From contig CM075770.1 of the NCBI GenBank assembly GCA_037974665.1, forward strand, positions 67,281,850-67,345,849: a stretch of DNA of 64,000 nt, written 5' to 3'. Positions 10,302 through 22,775 of this stretch are shown one piece after another (position 1 is the first letter of the stretch; the number at the start of each line of letters is the position of its first letter). The position numbers and the translations under genes are program-made. Below the pieces are notes generated by a model that worked only from the letters and a program-made list of their open reading frames with translations, ran no database searches and was not told where the DNA came from. The DNA comes from Ehretia macrophylla (Eukaryota > Streptophyta > Magnoliopsida > Boraginales > Ehretiaceae).

Positions 10302-13300
10302 GCCTTGTTGCGCTTACCATCATTTCTAATTATCCACCGAATCATTTGCAGAAGCCAGGCCAGGCTCCTATTGGTCTCTTCGTTTCGGCCACCCGAGAGG
10401 CAAATCGAGGCCCGAACATGGTTTCATTGCAACTCTTCACCATCCCAACGTCCCCCTGCAAGAAAAGACCTCTTACTATAGATAGTCCCCTATCCTCTAA
10501 CTCCCTCACCGATGTTACATTTGTACAGATAACATATGTTAGTAAGCCCTATCTACTAGCCTTCGATTGTATGGTTTCCTGTATCGCTGTCATCGAGTAC
10601 TTGACGTCGGAGCATTGTAGCCGATATATGTCCATAGAAGGTAAGAGTTGACTAGATTAGATTGTCTCTTCTTACAGTACCCAACTAAGGTTAGTAAAGT
10701 ATTAAAGCAGATGATCCATTCACTCCTTGATCTACAAGCACCCTTGCCCTGAAGATTCATTCCCATGGTTCGAGTAAATAAAGAAATATCTCATCTTTGA
10801 GGATTTGAGGCAATCCCGATTGCACAACATGACCATAGGTCTAGGGGAACTGTTTCTCAGAGTGATGTCTAGTGTGGCCACCTTAGAAGGATATCTTAGG
10901 TCGGGGAACCTTTCTCCTTAACTGTCGGATATGAGTATAAAGTGGCAAGATTGAATGTCAGTCAATCAAGAGCTCGGCATAATGAGGATAGCTAAACTCG
11001 AGTTGAACTGAGGGATTCGCTTCAGCGAGGGTCACTTTCCTTCTTTTGTCTACACTCTCCCTTGATTGTGTAACAGAAGCACATAAGAGTGGAACAAGTC
11101 TGCAGTAGTTACTATGCTACTATTCGCATCCCAACCTAATATCTCAACCAATGCCGCATAGTACTTGGCCTATCCACTATTCGGGATAAGTATGGTATCA
11201 AGAAATTGAGCATATTATTCCGTCTTGGTGGGGCAAGGTAGTCGTAGATTCCTTTCAAACTTTCGTTCCTAAAGAAGTGAACCTTAGTTTGTGTACATAG
11301 CAAAGCCACTCCTAATACACCGGCAACTTCCATCATATGACTCATAGTTTTAAATTAAATGTTCCTGGGCTTCTGGGCCCTATTAGCCCCACTTTCAAAC
11401 ATATGTCGGGATGACCGGTTCCTTCCTCACATACCTATCACTTTTGAATCTCTATCCTCTGGTGAACCTTATCCGGAAGTCGCATATTCTACAAATAGAA
11501 GTTTTTCGATTATCAAGGGTAGTCATAGATCCGTAAGCAAGCCGCCCTCTTCTATTAACAAATAAATGCATAAATAAATAGAGTCAACACCGAGGCAGGA
11601 AAGCAACAAGGCCAGAATGTATGGTTCTGACCGAATAGAGCGGACAAACAGACTATTAGACATACTACAAATTCCTTTGCTGTCAAATAGATTTTCTCTT
11701 TCCTTATGTGATGAGGTCTTCACTTAGTAGTCGGATAAAGTAGCCTTATGTTCGGATCTTCGGGCTTTAGGGGTGTCTTCCAGAGTCCTTCACTTTCTTT
11801 CTTTTTTTACGCATATCTAGCAACGACAGTGGTTCCCTCCTCATTTCTCCCAGCCTGGCCCTTTCTTCTATCTTATATAGAAACCCTTTTAGTGTGATAC
11901 AAAGAAGAAAGGCTGCTCACATTATTCATAGAATCTTGCATTCCTCTATTTGCCTATCTTACCCCATCAAAAAAGAAACGAAGTGGACTTTCCCTTGAAT
12001 GAACGATTCTTCCTTTGTTGAGCTAAGGGGGAGGTCCCGCCCAACCTAACTAAGAAGAATCAAGAGTTCCCACAACAACCCAACCTAGAAGCATACCTCT
12101 ATTTTGAAAATCCTCCACAAAAACTCTACGGATTGCGGAGATGTCATCCGCTAATTGATCTATAGTAGAATATGGAGAATAGAAACCCAAAGTTTATCTT
12201 ATATAGATGATGAGCGGAGGGCTCTATGTGACCCTCCCCTAGGAAATTAGGGGGGTAGTGGTTTCCCTTTTTGGTATAACCCAAATAGCATCTTGAAGCG
12301 AATCAGGCGCTGTAGCCCTTTCAGACTTTGTTACTATCTAGTAGAGAAATGCCAAAGTTTACGTAGTCTGCTCTTCCCGAGCACTATTTCCTTTTCTTGT
12401 TATTGTTCCTAAGTTGTGTGTATTCTTCGTTTGCCTGCCTACCATTTTACTGGAGATTTTTTCCGCTTGAAATTAGTTTCAAGGCTCCGCTCCATCCTAG
12501 GCGAAACTGAAGGTTTGACGTAGCAGGCTTGATTAGGTTGTTTTCTTCAATTCACTAAGCGGCATAGCCTCTCTTTCCTTACTCCCGATGGGGACAAACA
12601 TAATAGTTTCATAAACCTCACCCCCGTTTTTTATTTATACTTCTTTGCCTGAGACATAAATAAAGGTAGGACTAAAGGGCTAGCGCGCTACAACTAAACT
12701 AGATCTTTCATCGGATTCAAAGATCATCCTAATCTCCATCGAGTTCCAATTTAAGAGTTCTTCCGCCTATCTCTAGAGTAAAAAGAAGAGACCTAGTTTC
12801 CCCATTTATTTGTCTTCTAAGATCAAGAAAGTTCCCTTAAGACTTTGAAAATAAATTTGTCGGATGTTTGGTTAAGTCCTAATTATCTCCTGGGCTTCAT
12901 GATTCCGTCTGAGCCCAAGACTTGATGAGACGAATCGAATAGTCTGCTAGTGAGCTCTTCACATTCTTTCTTTCGTCCTTATTCAGACCCTTAAATAAGG
13001 AGTTCTTTTGAGGGCTGTCGATTAGCAACAAGACGCAAGTAGTTGTTTCTTTTTTTAAGGTTTCCTTGCGAGTTCTTTCTTCTTGACAAGTAGAGCAGGT
13101 TAGTACAGTTGTATCTCTTTAGCAAGTGTATCGCTAGAGCTGCTCTATTGTTGTTGTATCACTTTGATATCTGCTATTCTAGCAGTTGTATAACTATCCT
13201 AGCTATAGGTAGTTCATAGCTTAACGTAGTTGATCCTATCCCTACTATTTTCTATCCTAGCTCTAGGTAGCTCATAGAACAAGTAGGTATGGGTAGCCTC

Positions 13301-14060
13301 AATGTAGTAGGTATAGGTTTCTTCCCAGCACAAATAGGTAGTGAAAAGTAGTTCTTTTAGTAGTAGCTGTCTAGTGCTTTTTTTCGTAGCTACCGAGGAG
13401 TTGTATACGCAAGGTCAACGCTTCCTTTACAGAAGTCTTTAGCGCAACTCCCTAATCTACGAACACCCTCCATATCTCTTAAAAACTTATATATCCCCTG
13501 CAAGCAAGCGCGATGAATTCCAGATAGCTTGAGGTTGTTAGCTAGAGCTAGCTACAATACAGCTACGGGGTTGGCTTATTGATCTATGACCACCCTTGTC
13601 TTAAGCATAACACATTGTAGTAAATCGCTTACTAGGAACTGCTCTTAGTATGAGATATAGTAATAGCAATATCTCGGGGCAGTTCCCTTTAGGTTTTCTA
13701 GTTTCTTCTTTCTTTCCCGTCAGCTTTCTTCCCTAAGCGGTCGAGTCCTGGCACTTAGATATATATCAATCGTAATCGAGACCGATCTACAACTCTATCT
13801 AAGACAGAGTTTTAGTAGTTGAGTATCTTCTTTCTTTCAATTATCAACCAAACGCAAGGAGTTTCTTTGATAGATAGCTTTCCTCTTTGTGATCTATTGG
13901 CTAATAGGATTTACGGTTTGGTGGGTCAACATGCCAGAAGGCGCGATCACCTTATTAAGACCAGTTGACTGCCCCCTTTTTTGAGTAGGTGATTCTCCAT
14001 CCATCATTAGTAATCTCAATTCGCTTTTCCTATTGACTCGAACACTGCGCGCTACAACTA
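10302..14060. other. Mitochondrial-style non-coding DNA
   Basis: No supported gene. Short frames (for example 11359-11565 plus and 11523-11723 minus) have no recognisable motif. Bases 13080-13400 are rich in CTAG and GTAGT words. They include two related copies of an ATCCTAGCT-TAGGTAG-TCATAG unit (13191-13217 and 13252-13277). Confidence 0.4.
13191..13277. repeat. Spaced direct repeat of about 26 bp
   Basis: CTATCCTAGCT followed by AGGTAGTTCATAG at 13191-13217 recurs with two or three changes at 13252-13277. Both copies lie in a CTA/TAG-rich low-complexity stretch. Confidence 0.6.
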
Positions 14061-14173
14061 GTGTTAGCTAGAAGAAAAAGTCAACATAATAGTACCAGCA
14101 GCTCCTATGGCAGGGTAGAGTCTCAGACTGGGGCACACCACCACAACAAGTTTAAGTTTTCAACCAGTGCATC

Positions 14174-14452
14174 ATGCTATGGCCTAGGCTACCCTGCACA
14201 TGTTATCTCGGTTTGGCTTCCTCTCTGGCGGCCACTTTCCTTCCCTTTCTTCTTTTGGCCTTGGCCATTTTAGATCAGAAATCACCTATTCAATCAGTTG
14301 GGAGTCCCGCCATGCAACCTCCATACCCCATGGAAGAATCGAATCAAGACCGAAAGAGGGATGCTGTCATTGAATCTAAGAGTGAAGGGACCAATTCCCT
14401 TTATCAAATTGGAGAAAGACGGGATAGATTACTTAAAAAAGAAGAGAGCTAG
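14174..14452 (+). CDS. Hypothetical 92-aa frame with one membrane segment (doubtful)
   Basis: ATG at 14174, stop at 14450-14452. Residues about 10-33 are strongly hydrophobic (leucine, alanine and phenylalanine rich, ending LLALAILDQ), like a membrane span or signal anchor. Residues 50-92 are charged (SNQDRKRDAV, GERRDRLLKKEES). The layout resembles small open frames common in plant mitochondrial genomes, but I recognise no family. The nucleotides for VIESKSEG fall in a repeat that recurs at 17050 and 18432 outside any frame, which argues against real coding. Confidence 0.2.
   Translation: MLWPRLPCTCYLGLASSLAATFLPFLLLALAILDQKSPIQSVGSPAMQPPYPMEESNQDRKRDAVIESKSEGTNSLYQIGERRDRLLKKEES
14365..14391 (+). 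repeat. Dispersed short repeat R2, copy 1
   Basis: TGTCATTGAATCTAAGAGTG plus AAGGGAC. The same 27 bases occur at 17050-17076, and with one change at 18432-18458. The 17050 and 18432 copies extend a further 17 bases or so through GGCATGGGTCCC. Confidence 0.85.
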
Positions 14453-17049
14453 GCAGGTTGTAGATTCATAATGAGAATCTTCGACAGAGATAGTTCATTT
14501 TGTTTAAAAATCAATTAGATCTCGATTGACTTAGCTTGAAGCATGGCTTGCCATTTGATGCTACTCTTGGGAACATTGATACATCGACTTTCAAGCATCT
14601 CATAGTTGACCGGTACTGCTATCAACAGTTCCAACATGACAACGACTACTGAACATGGATGGTGCGAATGAGAGTCGAACTCGCATTTCTCTATTTTCCT
14701 ATTAGTTCAGAAAACAAGAAAGCTATCTTCATTGACCATAAGGCATATCTTTTTACACCAATTACTGGCCCCTCTACTGAAAGAGTCAGAGTTTCAGTTT
14801 TGACTTTTGCTTCTTCAGTCAGATTGGAATTTATGCCCTCTGCTATCCCGACTGTCTCCGACCCATTTCAGGTCACACAAGGCAAAGCTCCTGGTAGAGG
14901 ACTACCTCACTTGACTAGAAAAAGAAAAGGGTAGAACTTATCTCTCTTATCTATGAGAATTCTTGTCTCACTTTCTCTAGGGCATTTGACCAGACATGAC
15001 CCGACCATTCTACTTTCTTTGGGTTTTCGGTGGGATAGCATTGAAGGTGACGGAGTGAAACCACCCTGCCTGAAGGGCTTAAGGGAATTGAATTGCAAGA
15101 AGGTCCAGTTTCAAGTATAAAAGTTCACTCTAGAACCTCATGAATTGATCTCAACTGATTTCATCTTAGCTTGATAGCCTTGAAGAATCCCTTATTGCCC
15201 AATCTCAACTGTCAACCTTGTTTGGCTGAACTTCACGCTCTGAAACCTTGAGAGTAGGTTAGTGTTCAATTAACCAGTGTAAGCCTACCCCTTGTTAGAA
15301 TTCTTCTTGTCGCTGCAACAAGAATTCGAGCTTCTACGGGACTAGTACCGATTAGGAGAGCAAGGGATATTCTAACAACGGATCTTGCTAAGACTGGTTT
15401 TTCAACTGCGGTTAAGGATATAAGACCAAGAGTGTCAACTACAAATATTACAATCTTTAGTTATTCGACTATTGATCTCTCTTTTTCTTCCTTGGACAGT
15501 AGGAATTGCCTTTGACTTTGATTATTATATATGAATTCTGGTTCTGGGGCTTCTCTTCCTAGCAGGTACGATAGCAAGACCATCAAGACATTTTATAGCA
15601 TAAAAAATAGACTCAATTTATAGTCTGACAACCACGACAACTTATATACTATTGAGGAAGATCTCCCATTGATTTCCAAATTCATCTTAGATGTCGATGA
15701 ATCCCAATCAATCCCTTATGTGTAGTTCTCACCCTCAAGTCAATAGTCCTTGCGAGTGTGGGGGTTATAATTTTCCTTGATCTGGCACTTGTTCATGTGT
15801 CTACCGCCGTTGCAGCTAAAATTATGGAGGAATTAGGAGGGGAAGGGACGGAGACGGAGCTTCTACCTTACTATAAGCAATTCATCCATGCCTGCACCGT
15901 CCATCCCGGACTTAACCGAAGCTAAGCACTTTCTGAACAGCCTTGATTGAGGGAGAAAGCCCTTTCTAGGGCAGGATTTTACACGGAACATAAGGGAGAA
16001 CTTTGGCTAAGCTAAAAGACTGGAAAAATGTCTTATATTAACCCTTTGAGAACTGAAACTCCCTTTAGGGAAATATTTGGCTACTTTTATTCTCATTCGA
16101 TTCGTGTAGTCTAAGGCAGTAGACTTGGTATCTAAATGAATTCGCCATGCTTCCTTCATTGCTTTATTCATGTCTGGACTTCCCGAAAAAAAGAATTCCC
16201 CTACAGCTTAATAAAAGAAAGTTAGTCTTAACTAAGCATAAGTCCTTTACTTTCGAATGATTGCTAAGCCTCTTTATTACTACTAGTGGCATTTCTTTAA
16301 GAGCGCATTCCTCCTAACTCCCAACAGCTTCTCAAGCAGCCGCATCTTCACTTTCTTCTTCCCTAAGCCTACCTCCTTGCTACACGATTAGTCAAGCTAA
16401 AAAAGTTGAATTCTCCGAAAGGGACCTATCTTAGTTTAATTATATCCATCAATCGAAAAAATGCAGCACATAAGAGTAATGTGTGTTCCAGAGTGTCAAC
16501 TTAACAATTACAATACAGAAGGGTGGAACGAACGTTGATACCCCTAGAGTATAGAAAGGGTGGTATAGCTTTGGTAGAAAGGTAAGATAAATACGCTTCC
16601 TAAGTTACTCAGGTATGGCTTTGGTTAAGTAAATTTACTCCATCTTTATCGATAGCCGACGGTAGGCATAATCTGCGTGATTTAAGTCTTTTATGCATCA
16701 CCTCAGTGATGCTCTTCGCAAGATCCTTTTTAAAAGTGACTAAAACTATTTCCTTAGAAAAAGGTCTTGTTCTGCCCTTTTTCAGGGTGTAATAAGTCTT
16801 ATCTAGCTAGATCCTAAGATCTCGATCTACGGCTTAGTAATTTGCAGACACTTCATATGAAGTCGAATCTTGCTGAATCAAGAGAATCCACTGATCCAGG
16901 CAGGTGAGGGAAAAGCAGAGGGAATTCAGAAGTTCAGTTTACTAAGCTTTTTCAGCAGGACAAAAAGACGTTATTTCAGCCCTAGTTTGACTCAAGTCTC
17001 GCTATCGCTTTATGGTGGCGCTATGCAAAAGGTTAGAATGAGACCTTTC

Positions 17050-17093
17050 TGTCATTGAATCTAAGAGTGAAGGGACTTAAGGGCATGGGTCCC
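17050..17093 (+). repeat. Dispersed short repeat R2, copy 2
   Basis: Matches 14365-14391 over 27 bases and 18432-18475 over about 44 bases, including GGCATGGGTCCC. Confidence 0.8.
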
Positions 17094-17190
17094 GAACGTT
17101 TAAGGATGTGGTGGACTTATTCATCATATAGTAGTTGCACCAACGTCGTGCTTGATCGAGTTAATTAACCTTTCTTAGAGGTAAAAAAAG

Positions 17191-17217
17191 GTGTTTACAA
17201 GCTTGTTTGATAGAACA
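17191..17217 (-). repeat. Dispersed short repeat R1, inverted copy
   Basis: The reverse complement reads TGTTCTATCAAACAAGCTTG plus TAAACAC. Plus-strand copies with one mismatch each are at 19285-19311 and 61210-61236. The repeat is centred on an AAGCTT palindrome. Confidence 0.8.
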
Positions 17218-18431
17218 AGGATATTAATAAGGTTTTTTTGTAGAACAGTCAATAAGATAACCAATGGCAAGAACTCTAAGTAATGGGAGGACTTTGAAGG
17301 AATAGATTGATAGGAAGATTTAAATAACCCAGTATTCTCCGACAAGAGTGAGCAACGAAGAGCTGGAATTCCGGTCTTTGGTTAGAGATGCACCTTTCTT
17401 CTATTCTCTTATTATAAATCCTTCTTTCTTGTTGTCTGCCCATTCCTTCCAGGCAAGCATAAAAGCACAGGCAGGAAGGCGTAGGAATAGCAGACGAAAA
17501 GGAAGAGAGACCGAGGCTAGGCTAACTTCATCGTTCCCCTTTTGTTCAAGGTGCAGATTGCAGTTTCTTCAGACTCAGAGTACCCACTTTGATTCCTTGT
17601 AGAGAGTAGGGAAATGGACGATTATGTCCACCCGAGGAATCATAAATTATCCTAGCCTAAGGGGTAAGGAAAGAAGTGACCCAAACTAGGGAACTTTCGC
17701 TATAAGAGAAGTTCAAAGTAGTGTCTAGTTGCTCATACCAGTACTTGGCTTAGCCGGAAGCTTGACTCCTTGAAAAAGAGCCTTTTCACTCCTCTCTTTC
17801 GGGTAGCTAATTGGCCTTGGAGATCAAACAGGGGCCTTTTGTCAGGCCCTTTTAAGCGACATTATCGACTTTTTTCATGCCTTTAGCCTAGCATACCCCG
17901 ACTTTAGTTGGTGCTCTATATCTATAAAGCCCTTGGCTTTCCCGGCCTCTTGGCTGCTTTCCTTACTTTAGTCTATAAAGCTCCTGATTCTAGCGAGAGT
18001 TCCCCTGTTTCATTCTGGGCATCCTCAATCAAAAAGTGATTATACCCCAACGCTTAACAGGAGAGAAGTACAAGCCTTAGAATAAGCTTGTGAAAGCCCC
18101 TTCGCACCTTCTTGCTTTAAAACGGTGCTTCCAAAAGCTTCATTCACAGTGGAGGCAATTACTGAACTGACTTTCTTAGCTAGGATCCCTTCTATGAAAA
18201 GGATTTCTTCAATTCACTTATTAGAGAAGAAAGAGTTATGTACTTACTAACTCTTCGGATTGACTTAGTTGAGTAGTGCTGATCCCGCTTTCTTATTCCT
18301 GTAGCGAGTGCCCTCATGGGTGTGTGTGATGAAGTCTTTTCTTTTCCGAGTTGGCCTACAACCTCTTGGTAGATAGGGTACTCTCCTAACTTCTTTCTTC
18401 TTGCACCCTCGGTGATTGAGAGTACCCTTTA

Positions 18432-18475
18432 TGTCATTCAATCTAAGAGTGAAGGGACCCAGGGGCATGGGTCCC
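18432..18475 (+). repeat. Dispersed short repeat R2, copy 3
   Basis: Differs by one base from the 27-base core at 14365 and 17050 (CAATCTAAG for GAATCTAAG) and shares the GGCATGGGTCCC extension with 17050. Confidence 0.8.
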
Positions 18476-19284
18476 AAATAGTAAGACATTAAAGTCTCGA
18501 TTCTATTGTAGAAAAGTAGCCCAGCAAGGGAGTTAAGGCTTTCATTTCCTTCTGAGATGCCAGTTCTCCGGTGCAGATGAAGAATCCACTTCATTGTTCC
18601 CACCATCTATATCATCCAAGAATATTTATAATAAGAATTGGAAGAAATCATTTAGTGATCGCTACGCTTGATTGGGGCAGGCTACCCATACCATACTGTT
18701 TTGGCTAAAAAGCCATCTCATTGTTGTTCCTCATTATCACCTACTCTAAACACGAAAGTAAAGACCCCAAAATCTATGTACATAGCTCCCCTTTGAAGGT
18801 AGAGCTTCGCGGAGATCGTAAGTCAGCCAAGGCCTTAGATCGGAGCGCGTCCCTGCAAGTGAATCTCTTCGCCTCTATTCTTTCTGTCCGTCCTTGATGC
18901 CTTTTCCTGGCTACTCCACTCCAAGTCTGGATGGGTGCCACAAACACTACTTGTACTTGCTAAACATCTCTTGTTTGAACCCTTGACCGATTCAAAAGAC
19001 AAATGCATAAACCCACATTGAAGAAATAGATGATCAAGTCTCTTACGCCATCCTAGGCAATTCTCCCATAGCGTTTCTGCCGGCTACTTTCAAAGGTTCA
19101 GGTTTGTCTGCCTATCCTAGGTGACCATATTTGTCTACTACAACAAGGATTTTTTCTTTGGGACAAATTTGTTTTTGATCTCGTCAACTCGGAACATTAT
19201 CTAACAACTCCTTAGCTCCTTTTCTTTGGCACCTTAGGCTCCTTAGTAAGCGGATTGGTGGAACTTAAAGTTTACCCTTGACAT

Positions 19285-19311
19285 TGTTCTATCAAATAAG
19301 CTTGTAAACAC
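19285..19311 (+). repeat. Dispersed short repeat R1, direct copy
   Basis: TGTTCTATCAAATAAGCTTG plus TAAACAC. One change from the inverted copy at 17191-17217 and two from 61210-61236. Confidence 0.8.
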
Positions 19312-21144
19312 CTTACTGGCTTTCTTTTCTATCTTTCCTAGTCCGCCATTGCAACGAAGCAACTCTATTATCAGCGAAAGAGTTCTGACTTTGGAGGTGA
19401 AAAGAAATTGCTGGGCAACTACTCTTTCATCTTGAAGCATAGGCAATTACTCCTTATCCTACTGGAAATGAATAACTGGCAACTGAGACTCCAACTACCT
19501 TCCATCTACGATCCATACTAGATCTGACCAACTACCCATCCTACCTCCTCTACGTTCTTGATAGCCCGTCTTTGTCTCAATGTTGGCCAAACAAAGTGCT
19601 TTCGCTGTTGGTCTTCTTTCCGATCTCTACGCATTTTGCAGCTCCACCGGAAATTGCCTCTGCCCCTACTGTACTCCAGCTTGGTAGTTTCCACCTCCTG
19701 TCCAGGGTTGAGCCTTAGGATTTGACTTAAAAAGACACCTACAGATGCTTTAGGCCCAATCATTCCAGATAATGCTTGCATCCTCTATATTACCGTGATA
19801 GCTGGCACAGAATTAGCCGATGCTTATTAAAGAAAACATTCACTAAGCAATATGGTGAGAATAGCAAGACGGCTGGGATCAGATTGGGCTTTAGCGGCTT
19901 GAACCCTCGGATTACTTAACTCACTGTACACTTTGTGTGAGTTCACCCTCCACTGATTCAACAAGTACAAGCCTATAACAAAGGCCTTAAAAAGGTTAGT
20001 AGCAGCTACCTCACTAATTGATAAGGATGCAGCTTCAGAAGCAGAAAAATAAGATACTAGCTTATTACTTCACTTGCCTAAGAATTTCTCTGAAGAAGGC
20101 AAGGATAGACCAGACATAGTTCCCCTTCAATTCTATAAGGCTAGTCTAGGCTAGTTGTCTAAGTCAGTCTTCTTTAGATAGGATAGTATAGTATAGTAAG
20201 CTAACAATCATTAGTATAGTCTTTTAACCTCCTTCTAGAAGTAACGGATAGGATAAGTCAGTAAGGCTAGTAGGCTAGTAATTAGAGTAATGTAAGTCAT
20301 GCTAGTGACCTTCAATTGGAATAATGGATAGTTCCATTCTAAGGTAAGCTTTCTTAGCCAACAAGCCAGACTTCTCTCATTTACCATTTACAAGCTTAAG
20401 GGGAAGATCCCACTATAGATCTAATTGCCCACAATAGATCCAGGGGCGATGGCTTTGAACGGCTCTAGCTAAGGAGCTCTTACCAGGAAGGCGTGAACTA
20501 TTCAATCTGCAAGATGGTTTTCAGGCTGCGATTTGTACTGCGATATCAGCTCTATACCGGGGATTGAGCTTTCTTGCTCTTCCATTCTCTATTAGGAAGG
20601 GATTCCATTATGGTAGACCCCTTTCAAAACTTAGGAGATCAGATGGAATAGAATCTGTAAGCCGAAATGATGGCTGTTAGCCAACTCCTTCATATGGCTT
20701 ATTGCTCATGGCAAACCTACTTCTGAAAAGAGGCTGAAATCTAAAGGAATGGAATGGCTGGGCCAACCAGGTTCTCGAGTTGTGAATTAAGGGAAATATT
20801 GAATCTTCTTCATATCCTATTCCAGAAAGGGCTAAATCCTCTTTGTGGTTCTGGACCCCAAATCAATAGGCCATGTGAGAGTTCGTATATAAGGAAACTC
20901 GTTTTTGTTGACTAGGACAAGGTGGGCCAAAAGCTCATGGGGAACCAAGATTCTGATAGTTTAGACCCGCCTGAAATCGGTAGTCTACTGGTCCCTTTGT
21001 AAAATGCAGGAGTCAGCAACTTACAAGGAAACCGATTGAATGAGAAAGCAATCAAGAACAAGGTAGTTAGGGAGATGCGAACTAACTGCTCGGACATTCT
21101 TGTTTTTTTGAAATGAATCTCCAGAGCTTCTGAAACAGATGGGG

Positions 21145-21764
21145 TGTGAAACCCTATTTTTCTATCTTATCTCGTTTTGCGTGCTTTATCTCGTTTTGCG
21201 TGAATTAACCTGTCTATGTGCTATGTGACTTAGAATGTGGTAATTTTAGTATCAATACTCCTAGAACATGCTAAATGTGCATACATGAAATTTTTATAAA
21301 AAACGGAGTCAGAAATTTTATCGTCGATTTTTAGTGAATAGTATTTTCGAAACACGTCCGCTAAAATTTTGAAACTGGTTTTTTTAACCCTTCTAGACCT
21401 AGTCCACGGAATTTAATAGACCTGTGTTTGATTAAAACAGTTTTAAAATCAGCTTAGGAATTTATTAGGGTTTTTACACTGACTTTTGCAAAAATTGAGT
21501 TTTAGGCCGACTTGGGTGAAATTGTTTGGTTGTAAAACTTCTTGTCACCTAAAAATAACCTACTTGAGCTATCTTGGGTGTTAAATAATTGTTTTGAACT
21601 TTGGTGATCAAGAAAATGCATTTAAAGTCAAAAAAACACAAAAATACTAAGTTAATTCAACTTTGACTTCATTTAAAATGTTAACTTTTAAGCTTATATC
21701 ACCAACACATATTGCAAAAGCACAAAAACACGTTCCATTTCAAACACATGGCCGAGAGTTTCAT
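21145..21764 (+). repeat. Element A 5' LTR, first piece
   Basis: Bases 1-620 of the LTR, interrupted after TTCAT (21760-21764). That word is the target duplication of element B and recurs at 38974-38978. Confidence 0.95.
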
Positions 21765-22210
21765 TGTCACGCCCCGACCCGACCCCGCAAAAGGCCAAGC
21801 CCGGACCCGACACACGGACGGAGTCTCCTCTATACCGCGGACGATCCGAAAACCCTAAAATCAATATAATACTTGTGAAAGCCATAAAATAATCAAAACA
21901 AGCCAACTTTCTTTATAAACATACATTTCTTATTATCCAACTTTCCAAACCAAAAATGCCAGGCATACTACACAGGTATTTATGCCACTAAACCATTAGC
22001 TATTAGCATGCATTTCTTCACTAGTTACACGAGTGTAAGTTACAACTTTACATTCTTTCAGCTTATACAACATAAGACCATTGAGGCCTCAAACTAGAAA
22101 TATATACAAGGCTACAAGCCTCAAAATTAAGCGACCTCCACGCAATATACATAACAAGCAAGGTTCGCACAAAACTGGTAACCAACCACCAGCAAAGCAG
22201 ATAAGTGCTA

Positions 22211-22276
22211 TCACGGAAACACCTCCACCTGCTCCTCCTCCTCTATTACCTCGAGAGGGTCTGCTTCAACTACTCC
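22211..22276 (-). CDS. Short acidic LTR frame, family 2 (no known function)
   Basis: Follows TTTTTACAG on the sense strand; 21 codons starting GVVEADPLEVI, then four Glu, ending VEVFP-stop. Second copy at 37137-37202. It lies at the same relative place in the LTR (about 78% along) as the family-1 frame. Confidence 0.35.
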   Translation of the reverse strand, partial: GVVEADPLEVIEEEEQVEVFP

Positions 22277-22750
22277 TGTAAAAACATAGTATAGAGAGGA
22301 ATGAGCAGAAACTATTGCTCAGCGAGAGCAATTGGTCTCAAGGACGAAGATGAGAGGAGTATGCAATGCAATTAGCCAAGCAATACATACAAATCATATA
22401 GAGATATAATAAAGCCATCAACAAAGCAAGGCAATCATTAAAGCTATAAACACCCATTCAAAGGATACGATACTCTTTTCACGAGCAACTTTCATACACG
22501 AATTCGATGACGACGCGCTGGCCCAAACCACCTTATAACACCAGTTTGGAATACCCCGAAAGTATCCATCAACCTATGACCCAAATCTCACTGGGAGGCA
22601 ACCCAAGCGAGAAAGGGAATAGCAGCGGAGCTAGAGCAACCAACACTGGCAACCCAAGGCTACCCAGAGAGGCCCATCACTCACGCACGAGACACTATGC
22701 AATGCAAGACTCGATACAAGACGATAAATAAGCGATAAAGCCACACGTGA

Positions 22751-22775
22751 GAGAATAACAAAGTAGGTTACTCTC
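22751..22775 (-). promoter_or_regulatory. Conserved LTR hairpin, family 2 copies
   Basis: On the sense (minus) strand, arms GAGAGTAA and TTATTCTC form eight pairs (one G-T) around the loop CCTACTTTG. The second copy is at 37677-37701. The arms have almost no identity to family 1, but the loop is identical. Confidence 0.72.

Larger units (their letters stand above)
14453..21144. other. Mitochondrial-style non-coding DNA
   Basis: No supported gene was found. Contents include the short repeats at 17050, 17191, 18432 and 19285. There is a small perfect hairpin at 16695-16712 (GCATCAC, loop CTCA, GTGATGC). An inverted pair AATTCTTCTTGT / ACAAGAATT lies near 15300-15326, and 20140-20300 is a TAGTATAG/CTAGGCTAG low-complexity tract. 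The block ends at 21144 with TGGGG, the left target duplication of element A, and resumes at 48243. Confidence 0.4.

Noticed and set aside
17696..17712. ATAAGAGA as a plant mitochondrial promoter core
   Set aside because: A short AT-rich word expected by chance in this length, with no gene downstream to support it.
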